NCBI GenBank assembly: GCA_910585565.1
Contig: CAJUFC010000139.1
Location: forward strand, 1-14,823
Direction: 5' to 3'
Source: an uncultured Eggerthellaceae bacterium
GTDB lineage: Bacteria > Actinomycetota > Coriobacteriia > Coriobacteriales > Eggerthellaceae
Length of the DNA: 14,823 nt
The notes beneath the pieces were generated by a model, which was not told the origin of the DNA, did no database searches, and worked only from the letters and a program-made list of their open reading frames with translations. Positions 1-5,702 of this stretch are shown here, one piece after another; within the stretch, counting starts at the first letter, position 1, and each line of letters opens with the position of its first letter. The position numbers were made by a program, and so were the translations under genes.

Positions 1-2
1 AA

Positions 3-59
3 AAGTGCGTCAAGGAGGTTGAGGTAATGGTGCGCCTGCCTCCAGCAACATGTAAGTAG
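3..59 (+). CDS. possible 3' end of a gene entering from the left, or a short leader ORF
   Basis: The frame is open from the window edge to a TAG at 57-59. It reads as 18 residues ending PPATCK. An AAGGAGG motif at 12-18 followed by ATG at 27 could alternatively start a 10-residue peptide. With so little sequence neither reading can be preferred, and the frame may be open by chance. No function can be proposed. Confidence 0.2.
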   Translation, partial: KCVKEVEVMVRLPPATCK

Positions 60-106
60 CCTCTTTGGCCTGCCTGCATGCACTGAGTTAAACACTGATC
101 TGCATG

Positions 107-135
107 TTGACTAGCTGGCATCTCTGGTATATAAT
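107..135 (+). promoter_or_regulatory. sigma-70-type promoter of the toxin-antitoxin operon
   Basis: TTGACT (107-112) and TATAAT (130-135) are separated by exactly 17 bp, so this is close to consensus. Transcription should begin near 142. An inverted pair, CATGCA at 77-82 and TGCATG at 101-106, abuts the -35 element and could be an operator for autoregulation, although a 6-bp arm is weak evidence. Confidence 0.75.
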
Positions 136-249
136 AGAACAAATGTTTGTATTATGGAGCTTGTTGGTGATCTAGAGGGATTTTCATGGCTTTTCAGTTC
201 GAACGATAAGAAGTACGCTAGTGTAATCAAAGAAGGAAAGGAGACGATT

Positions 250-708
250 GTGGCTCGCGCAGTCGATGTTGCCCATTACGCCCTCAGCAAGTATGAGCGC
301 ATTTCAACCATGAAGCTACAAAAGATTGTCTTCTATAGCCAAGCGTACTATGTGGTGACGAATCGTGCTCCGCTGTTTCCGGAGGGTATCGAAGCTTGGG
401 TCAATGGTCCGGTAGTGCCCAACCTATTTTGGCTCCACCGAGGGGAATACACCATCCCTTCTGGTTTCTTTTTGCCTTATGCCCCGAGGGAGCTTGCAGA
501 GGAAGAGCAACGGGCCGTTGACCATGTCATCGCCAAAGTGGGAGCTATGAGCGGTGCTGACTTGAGTTTTCTCACGCATTCTGAAGGGCCTTGGCGTGAT
601 GCGCGTGGCGACGACGCCCCTAACGCGAAAACACGTACCATAATACCGATAAAGAGCATAGCCGATTACTATTCTTCCGCATCGTGCAACAACCCTGTCT
701 TTGCATAA
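250..708 (+). CDS. Panacea-domain (DUF4065/SocA-like) antitoxin
   Basis: This 152-residue protein carries the Panacea/DUF4065 signature. An opening helix with a DVAHYAL motif is followed by MKLQKIVFYSQAYY (residues 21-34), then EAWVNGPVVPNLF and a C-terminal GPWRDAR segment. The domain is known from phage-associated GepA/SocA-like proteins and as a versatile antitoxin domain that binds and neutralises unrelated toxins, including toxSAS enzymes. I chose the GTG at 250 because AAAGGAG lies 6 nt upstream and family members normally begin just before the DVA-helix. An in-frame ATG at 154 gives 184 residues but has no Shine-Dalgarno and would leave a leader of only about 12 nt. The stop lies 2 nt before the toxin start, so translation is probably coupled. 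Family assignment is firm; the antitoxin role rests on the family and the neighbour. Confidence 0.85.
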   Translation: MARAVDVAHYALSKYERISTMKLQKIVFYSQAYYVVTNRAPLFPEGIEAWVNGPVVPNLFWLHRGEYTIPSGFFLPYAPRELAEEEQRAVDHVIAKVGAMSGADLSFLTHSEGPWRDARGDDAPNAKTRTIIPIKSIADYYSSASCNNPVFA

Positions 709-710
709 CC

Positions 711-1730
711 ATGCAGGGAAAAAGGTACTCCAAAAGAAAAATTCGTGCGGCTGGAGAGAAAATAGTTGACCCCGAAGCGAGTGGGCAAGAGCGGGAAGAA
801 GCCCGATATGTCTTGAACTATTGGCGTGAAGTGCATCGCGAGCCGCTTCAACGCATGTTCGATGATATAGAGCATTTGTTGGGACCGGAGAGGGATTTTG
901 TCGTTGCCGGTCGCATTAAGAAGCTTGATACGATTATCGACAAACTGCAACGTCCTGACGCTCCATCGAATCTAGCTGCGATGTACGATATCGCAGGGTG
1001 TCGTATCGTTGTGCAGACCATGGAAGAACAGGAGCGACTTTGCTCACTGCTGGAAACGCTTGATGCCTACGAGGCGGACAAATCGGCGCGCCATGATTAT
1101 ATTGCTTGCCCCAAGCCTAGTGGTTATCGTAGTCGTCATCTGATCTTCGCATATGATTGCGCTCAATGTGGATATCGGCTGCGGGTGGAACTTCAGGTGA
1201 GGACGTTGCTTCAGCATGCGTGGTCAACCTCAGTTGAGCTCTATGATAGGCTTGCGCGCTCGCGCCTGAAATTCAACGAGTTCAGTGATCCGAACTCAAT
1301 TTTCTTTAAAAGGATGTCGCTGGTTATCGAACAACTTGAGACGACGGGGGCATGTGATCCCGTTGCGGTGCGCAGCCGATATCCTGGTTCGTCATTGCCT
1401 CCCCTTGGAAAGAGGTTTGGGGCGAAAGCGTACCTTGAGGCTGTATGTGATTCCTATGCGATAATCACCAACGTGTCTGAAATTGATTCGCGTGACTATT
1501 GTCTGATACAGCTCGATTCCGAGATGCAGACCATTGAAATGAGCATCTATCGGGCACAGGAGGCGATGAGGGCATATCTCGATTTTGAGCAAAAAAGTCC
1601 TGATAATGTGGATGTCGTTCTTGTCAAAGGGGCCTCAGTGGATCAAATCAAAAAGCTCTATCCCAATTATTTCGGTGATGCTTCGGAGTTTCTTGGACTT
1701 ATCAACAGGTATATGCATGCATTTGCGTAA
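711..1730 (+). CDS. toxSAS-type toxin with RelA/SpoT nucleotidyltransferase domain
   Basis: This 339-residue protein is built around one RelA/SpoT synthetase domain (about residues 60-180). It has no HD hydrolase domain and no TGS/ACT tail. Visible motifs are R68-x-x-K71 in GRIKKLDTII (ATP phosphate binding), D93 in YDIAGCRIV (metal ligand), the G-loop PKPSGYRSRH (134-143) with the stacking tyrosine Y139, and E160 in VELQVRT (second acidic catalytic residue). All key residues are present, so it should be active. A C-terminal extension of about 150 residues follows. Stand-alone synthetases paired with an antitoxin (toxSAS) either make toxic (pp)pApp-type alarmones or pyrophosphorylate the tRNA CCA end; which applies here cannot be read from sequence. 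ATG 711 lies 2 nt after the antitoxin stop, consistent with reinitiation; an in-frame GTG at 684 would overlap the antitoxin gene. An ordinary small alarmone synthetase is less likely, given the partner and the length. Confidence 0.85.
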   Translation: MQGKRYSKRKIRAAGEKIVDPEASGQEREEARYVLNYWREVHREPLQRMFDDIEHLLGPERDFVVAGRIKKLDTIIDKLQRPDAPSNLAAMYDIAGCRIVVQTMEEQERLCSLLETLDAYEADKSARHDYIACPKPSGYRSRHLIFAYDCAQCGYRLRVELQVRTLLQHAWSTSVELYDRLARSRLKFNEFSDPNSIFFKRMSLVIEQLETTGACDPVAVRSRYPGSSLPPLGKRFGAKAYLEAVCDSYAIITNVSEIDSRDYCLIQLDSEMQTIEMSIYRAQEAMRAYLDFEQKSPDNVDVVLVKGASVDQIKKLYPNYFGDASEFLGLINRYMHAFA

Positions 1731-1754
1731 GTCTGGAGCGCCCTGGGAGAAACG

Positions 1755-1829
1755 TGGTGCCCCCGATAGGAATCGAACCTACACACCCGGTTTAGGAGAC
1801 CAGTGCTCTATCCATTGAGCTACGGGGGC
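1755..1829 (-). tRNA. tRNA-Arg (anticodon CCU)
   Basis: Read on the minus strand, the sequence folds into a full cloverleaf. The acceptor stem is GCCCCCG/CGGGGGC, the D arm GCTC...GAGC, the anticodon stem CTGGT/ACCGG with loop CTCCTAA (anticodon CCT), then a 4-nt variable loop and the T arm GTAGG-TTCGATT-CCTAT. Discriminator A and an encoded CCA (1755-1757) complete it, so the mature 3' end is genome-encoded. It decodes AGG. Upstream on the minus strand a TAGAAT (complement of 1881-1886) could be its -10, but no good -35 is seen. The 3' end faces the toxin gene stop 24 nt away. Confidence 0.97.
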
Positions 1830-1842
1830 ACAAGCTGGGTTT

Positions 1843-1867
1843 GCCGCAGCCTGCGTGAGCCTGCGGC
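1843..1867 (-). terminator. hairpin between the minus-strand gene and tRNA-Arg
   Basis: GCCGCAG (1843-1849) and CTGCGGC (1861-1867) form a 7-bp perfect stem with an 11-nt loop. It lies between the end of the minus-strand small gene and the tRNA. No U-run follows it on either strand, so it could be a factor-dependent terminator, a processing signal in the tRNA leader, or neither. Confidence 0.3.
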
Positions 1868-1969
1868 GCGTGCGGTGATTATTCTAACACGGGTGCGGGT
1901 GATGCGGACGGTGGCACCGCAGATGCCGTAGGCGATAGCGCGGCGGATATCACGTCGATGGGCGCCGCG

Positions 1970-2260
1970 CTATTCGACAGTGCCGTAGACCTGTCCCCAT
2001 GCATGGCCGGTGATGGCGGAGTTGAGCTGGTCGGCCAAGCGCTGGCGCGTATAGTCGCCCGGGGGCAGCATGCGCGCGATGCGCACCAGCTCGTCAGGCA
2101 GATCGGCGGACTCAGCTGCAAGCACCACGTCGAGCTTGCTGACCTTAAACGCGGCGGCTTCGTCCACCAGCGCTAGATGGGGCGCAACGTCATCGTGGAA
2201 CAGGTCGTCGATGATTTGCTGCATCGCGCCGTAGTAAGGTGATTTCTCAGTGTTGGACAT
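1970..2260 (-). CDS. conserved small protein of unknown function, partner of the methyltransferase-like gene
   Basis: This 96-residue acidic, soluble, probably helical protein has no signal peptide, membrane segment or cysteine. The most distinctive stretch is the C-terminal half, with DLPDELVRIARMLPPGDYTR followed by RLADQLNSAITGHAWG and a final YGTVE. The strong sequence texture and intact frame suggest a real gene rather than a shadow. It begins 42 nt after the stop of the homocysteine-methyltransferase-like gene on the same strand, so both are probably one transcript, and a shared role is a reasonable guess. I do not recognise a named family. The start is ATG 2260 with only a weak Shine-Dalgarno; an in-frame ATG at 2224 is possible. 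Confidence 0.7.
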   Translation of the reverse strand: MSNTEKSPYYGAMQQIIDDLFHDDVAPHLALVDEAAAFKVSKLDVVLAAESADLPDELVRIARMLPPGDYTRQRLADQLNSAITGHAWGQVYGTVE

Positions 2261-2302
2261 ATGGCACCGGGCGTTGCTGTCGTGATGGCTCGTGTGGCGC
2301 GG

Positions 2303-3316
2303 CTAGTTGCCGAGCGCTTCGTTGATGCGTGTGCGCAGCTGCGAAGCCAGTTCATCTAGCTCATCAGCGTTCATGCCGTCGGGGCTGCCGTGCAGATGCG
2401 CCCCTCCATCGTCAATGGCATCGATGGAGCAGAGGTCGCCAAGCGTGGCGGCCACCAGCGCACCTGTATACGATGGCGTTGCGTTTCCCACCGCACGGAG
2501 GAACTGTGCACCGGCGGCCTTCAGCGCGTCGGCCGCATCAGCTATCGCATCGGGGCTCGGGTAGGGGTCTTCGGGAGTGGGATGCTTTTGCTCGGGGTCG
2601 ATCTCGCGCACGGACAGCTGGACCAGCGTCGGCAGCATCGGGTTAACCGCCTTTGCTTGGGTCACCAAGGCGGCTGCCTGCCCGGGGTCGCCCGCCGTGG
2701 CAAAGCCAACGACCTGAGCGCCGTATTCGGCCATGACGCGCACAGCGTCCACGAGCGAGCCTGCTTCTCCGGCGATATTGCCCTGCGCATCGACATCTAC
2801 GGATGCGAAGATGGGTTTGTCGGTAACTTTGCGCATTCCCATGAGGGCGCATTTCAGGTCCGTCGTGTTGATGAATCCGTTCAGGAAATAAGCGTCAAAG
2901 AGGGATTCGATGTCGGCGAAGAAGCCGGCAGCCCGCATATATTGGTCACGGTTCTCGACGAGTGATGCCTTCGAGGATGCGTCGAGCGGCAAGCCGCATG
3001 GACCGATTTCTGCCAAGATGTGTTGCGGCGCATGCTTGGAGACGATGGCGACGGCCGCTTCGGCGAGCTCGCGCCCGCGGCCTTCCATGCGCGTATGGGC
3101 CAGGCGAGCCGGCGTCAGCGAGGCCGTATCGGCGACAAGACACTGCGCCCCCGTGGCACCTTCAAGGCCATAGAGCTCGTCGAACACCTCTGGCTCAAGC
3201 AGCATCGTCAGCTCGTTGTCGCGCCCGACATCGATGCCGATGCGTGCCAGCTGGGTCGTAATGGGCGATGACAGCACCAGCATGTCATGGTTGAAGCGCA
3301 GTTGAATGTCGGCCAT
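2303..3316 (-). CDS. homocysteine S-methyltransferase-like TIM-barrel protein, zinc cysteines missing
   Basis: This 337-residue protein follows the homocysteine-binding domain of methionine synthase and related S-methyltransferases. It has an N-terminal strand with TTQLARIGID (where family members have GAMGT), GAQCLVADTASLT (like the AGAD-TNTF segment), AEIGPCG (102-108, like SIGP.G), then DAYFLNGF and a KPIFASVDVDAQG strand. The three thiolates that bind zinc in true enzymes are not in place: the GxNC position reads GFATAGD (204-210), and no GGCC motif occurs near the C-terminus, where GNATPSYTGAL is found. It may therefore act on another substrate or be catalytically dead. The start ATG 3316 is preceded by AAGGGG at 6-7 nt. 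The open frame extends upstream to 3511, but that part looks non-coding. Fold assignment is fairly sure, reaction unknown. Confidence 0.75.
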   Translation of the reverse strand: MADIQLRFNHDMLVLSSPITTQLARIGIDVGRDNELTMLLEPEVFDELYGLEGATGAQCLVADTASLTPARLAHTRMEGRGRELAEAAVAIVSKHAPQHILAEIGPCGLPLDASSKASLVENRDQYMRAAGFFADIESLFDAYFLNGFINTTDLKCALMGMRKVTDKPIFASVDVDAQGNIAGEAGSLVDAVRVMAEYGAQVVGFATAGDPGQAAALVTQAKAVNPMLPTLVQLSVREIDPEQKHPTPEDPYPSPDAIADAADALKAAGAQFLRAVGNATPSYTGALVAATLGDLCSIDAIDDGGAHLHGSPDGMNADELDELASQLRTRINEALGN

Positions 3317-3537
3317 GGTTGCCCCTTGCCTCGCTCGTTCGCTCAGTCTCTTTCGACAGTGTAAACGAAATAGGTGCCGCCTCGCGGGAACTTCGCGCCG
3401 TTCGTACATCGCTAGCACAAAACCCTGAACGGCGCGATAGAATATCACATTACGAATTGGTGACAGTTTAGCAACGTATCTGACGACGATGAGAGACGGG
3501 ATGGCTGCCAAGCCTGAGTGGAAGGGTTTGTTCGGCA

Positions 3538-4296
3538 GTGCTCAACGGACAGATAGCTAACCTTGTGACAGAGTTTGCCGCCGAGCAAGGCAGACCATCT
3601 GTCCTTGTGGGCTTTGCTGATGCGCGCGACGCGTTCGGCTCTGATGAGCCCGCAATTCCTTACAAAAACGCTCTTTCGATGGCGGTCGCGCTGAATGCGG
3701 GCGCGGTGGCTACGGTCAAAGAGGGCCCGACGCGCGAATACTACGAAGAGGTGATGGCGGCCCAGCAGTTTGTGAAGCAGCTTGAGCGCCAGGCAATCGA
3801 GTTTCTCAATCGCGCGGGATATATGGCCGCTCGCCTGACTGATGTGCAGCTCGCCCTGGCTGGCGAGGCCAAAGACGCCAGCCAGGAGGCGTCTTTCCGG
3901 GATGACATCGCTCGCGCGCATCGTCTGGTTGCCGCGCATGCCGGACTGGGCTGGATCGGCAAGAACAATCTCATCATCACGAAGCACTTTGGCTCGGCGG
4001 TCATGCTGGGCTGTGTGTTGACCGACGCGCCGGTAGAGTGCAGCAAAGAGGTGTTCTGTTCGCGCTGTGGCCGATGCGTCGAGTGCATCCTGGCGTGCCC
4101 GGCTGGCGCCATCAACAATGCCGAGTGGAGCGGTGGCGTGGATGCCGCCCTCGTTGACGAGGAGGCGTGCGCCGCAGAGAGCTGCGCTCAGTCTGTCGCG
4201 CAGCTGGGGTTCGAGGCCGACATTTGCGGCGCCTGCATATGGGCATGCCCGTATACGAAGTCCTATTTGAGCCGCAACGGACTGCGAAACACCTAG
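3538..4296 (+). CDS. QueG-like protein with two [4Fe-4S] cluster motifs
   Basis: This 252-residue protein resembles the second half of epoxyqueuosine reductase. HRLVAAHAGLGWIGKNNLII (128-147) is the family hallmark. It is followed by one ferredoxin-like cluster motif (C177, C180, C183 then C187-P) and a second set (C211, C230, C233, C237-P), ending with a KSYLSRN tail. Full QueG is about 350-390 residues and binds cobalamin; this protein is shorter at its N-terminus and probably belongs to the anaerobe paralogs often labelled epoxyqueuosine reductase, whose reaction is not established. The start is GTG 3538, with GGAAGGG at 3520-3526 somewhat far upstream. It is divergent from the methyltransferase-like gene, with 221 nt between the two starts in which I see no convincing promoter. 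Confidence 0.8.
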   Translation: MLNGQIANLVTEFAAEQGRPSVLVGFADARDAFGSDEPAIPYKNALSMAVALNAGAVATVKEGPTREYYEEVMAAQQFVKQLERQAIEFLNRAGYMAARLTDVQLALAGEAKDASQEASFRDDIARAHRLVAAHAGLGWIGKNNLIITKHFGSAVMLGCVLTDAPVECSKEVFCSRCGRCVECILACPAGAINNAEWSGGVDAALVDEEACAAESCAQSVAQLGFEADICGACIWACPYTKSYLSRNGLRNT

Positions 4297-4306
4297 CTCA
4301 TAGTTG

Positions 4307-4312
4307 TATAAT
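4307..4312 (+). promoter_or_regulatory. candidate -10 element for the small membrane protein / pyridoxamine kinase operon
   Basis: A consensus TATAAT lies 10 nt after the stop of the QueG-like gene, in a locally AT-rich patch. At 17-18 bp upstream the sequence (GCGAAA/TGCGAA) is a poor -35. It would give a leader of about 75 nt. Confidence 0.35.
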
Positions 4313-4395
4313 CGGCTGCACTGTTAATCGTGGGCGTGCGGCCTCTCTGCCAAGCAGGGCGCGCAGGCTCATGCAACCGGGTTTTGGCGGGCGGT

Positions 4396-4629
4396 ATGGA
4401 CTTCAACGAAATCTATCATTTTCTGTTCGAGACGTACGCTGGCGTCGGCGTGCTCGTTGGCGCGGGCATCGTGCTGAGCCTCATCGTCAGCGTGATATTC
4501 GAGATTCGCACGCGCAAGCGGTACCGCAACCACGAGGCGGCCCCTCAGGAAGACGAGTGGTCCATCTTCGCTGATGACGTAGAGGAAGGCGAAAAAGAGG
4601 AGGCTGAGAAGCATGAAGGTGCTGTATAA
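4396..4629 (+). CDS. small single-pass membrane protein with acidic tail
   Basis: This 77-residue protein has one membrane segment (about residues 17-36, VGVLVGAGIVLSLIVSVIF) followed by the basic stop-transfer patch RTRKRYR. That predicts N-outside, C-inside topology. The cytoplasmic tail is strongly acidic (DDVEEGEKEEAEKHEG). The start ATG 4396 follows a GC-rich GGCGGGCGG that could serve as a weak ribosome site; the frame is open further upstream to 4330, but that part is Arg/Cys-rich and unlike a protein. The last 17 nt overlap the pyridoxamine kinase gene, so the two are translationally linked. No known family is recognised. Confidence 0.65.
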   Translation: MDFNEIYHFLFETYAGVGVLVGAGIVLSLIVSVIFEIRTRKRYRNHEAAPQEDEWSIFADDVEEGEKEEAEKHEGAV

Positions 4630-5491
4630 GCGCAAAGGCGGCTACATTCCGCGCGTGGCGGCAGTGCACGACCTGTGCGGCTATGGGAAATGCTCGTTGG
4701 GCGTGGCTATCCCGGTGCTGTCAGCGGCGGGCTGCGACGTGTGTCCGGTGCCGACGGGGCTGTTTTCCAGCCACACGGCGTTCCCGGGCTGGTACATGCA
4801 TGACACGACCGACATTCTGGATGATTACCTCGGCGCGTGGGAAGGCATCAACGTCGATATCGATGCGATATACAGCGGGTTTCTCGGTGCGCCGCAGCAG
4901 GTCGACATCATCCGAGCGCTGTACGAGCGCTACCCCGACGCGATCAAGATGGTCGATCCGGTGATGGCTGACCATGGCAAGGTGTACCCGACCTACACCC
5001 CCGAGCTGTGCGATGCGATGGCCTCGCTGGCCGGGGACGCTGACATCTTGACGCCCAACCTCACCGAGGCGGCCATCATCTTGGGCGAGCCGATTGGTGA
5101 TGACTGGGCGGGCACCGACATCTCCGACGACGAGGCTCACCGGCTAGTGGAGGCGCTGCTGGGGCGCGGTGCCAAAAACGTCGTGCTCAAGGGCATCCAA
5201 CGCGCAGGCGAAAGCATCATCCGCAACTTCGTGGGCAGCGCGGATGCGCCGGGCGAGTTCGTCGAAGTGTCGAACGAGTATGTGCCTTACATGCTGCACG
5301 GCACGGGCGACGTGTACGCGTCGTGCGTGTTGGCGGCTGTCATGGCGGGGCGCCCGCTGGATGATGCGGTGCGGTTTGCGGGCGACTTCGTCCACGATGC
5401 GATGATCGTGTCGGCCGACCAGCCGCACTTTCAAGAGCGCGGCGTGAGCTTTGAGCCGCTGTTGGGCAAGGTGTCGGCGCTGCTGGGATAG
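4613..5491 (+). CDS. pdxY: pyridoxamine/pyridoxal kinase (PfkB/ThiD superfamily)
   Basis: This 292-residue ribokinase-fold enzyme phosphorylates pyridoxal or pyridoxamine in the vitamin B6 salvage pathway. Diagnostic motifs are VAAVHDLCGYGKCSL (15-29, substrate-binding start of the fold), the tract TGLFSSHTAFPG (48-59), DPVMADHGKVY (115-125), TPNLTEA (147-153) and the catalytic anion hole HGTGDVYAS (229-237) containing the base D233. Length and motif order match PdxY/PdxK. AGGAGG sits about 9 nt before ATG 4613, inside the 3' end of the preceding gene, so translation is strong and coupled. The residue choice between PdxY and PdxK classes is not settled, hence the symbol is tentative. Confidence 0.88.
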   Translation: MKVLYKRKGGYIPRVAAVHDLCGYGKCSLGVAIPVLSAAGCDVCPVPTGLFSSHTAFPGWYMHDTTDILDDYLGAWEGINVDIDAIYSGFLGAPQQVDIIRALYERYPDAIKMVDPVMADHGKVYPTYTPELCDAMASLAGDADILTPNLTEAAIILGEPIGDDWAGTDISDDEAHRLVEALLGRGAKNVVLKGIQRAGESIIRNFVGSADAPGEFVEVSNEYVPYMLHGTGDVYASCVLAAVMAGRPLDDAVRFAGDFVHDAMIVSADQPHFQERGVSFEPLLGKVSALLG

Positions 5492-5528
5492 CGCGGGCGC
5501 GTTGAAGGCGGGTGCTTGGGACGCAATC

Positions 5529-5604
5529 GAGCGCCGGCGGCACCTGCAGCGCCTAGGAGTGCCGAGGGCGCTGGGCGAGCGCCGTTGAGTGCCGGCGGCA
5601 CTTG
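5529..5604. repeat. GC-rich near-duplicate with inverted-repeat core, upstream of serS
   Basis: GAGCGCCGGCGGCACCTG (5529-5546) recurs as GAGTGCCGGCGGCACTTG (5587-5604), 16 of 18 positions identical and 58 bp apart. The second copy contains GTGCCG-G-CGGCAC (5589-5601), a perfect hairpin core. Several GAGCGCC/GGCGC blocks lie between. It is the only conspicuous content of the 211-nt gap before serS. It could be a leader RNA structure, a terminator for pdxY, or a degenerate intergenic repeat. Confidence 0.45.
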
Positions 5605-5702
5605 GGCGCGAGGACGTTGGGCACCTGGCCGCCTGACGAAACGACTGGATGGCGCCACGCAGCGATAGTGCTGCTGGCGGGATAGGATACGAGGACCTGA
5701 AC

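Noticed and set aside
1585..1818. Plus-strand open frame of 77 codons
   Set aside because: It runs through the end of the toxin gene in another frame and into the tRNA; the C-terminal residues are the familiar artefact of translating a tRNA gene.
5492..5702. T-box riboswitch for serS
   Set aside because: No T-box consensus (TGGNACC-like bulge), specifier loop or terminator/antiterminator pair could be found.
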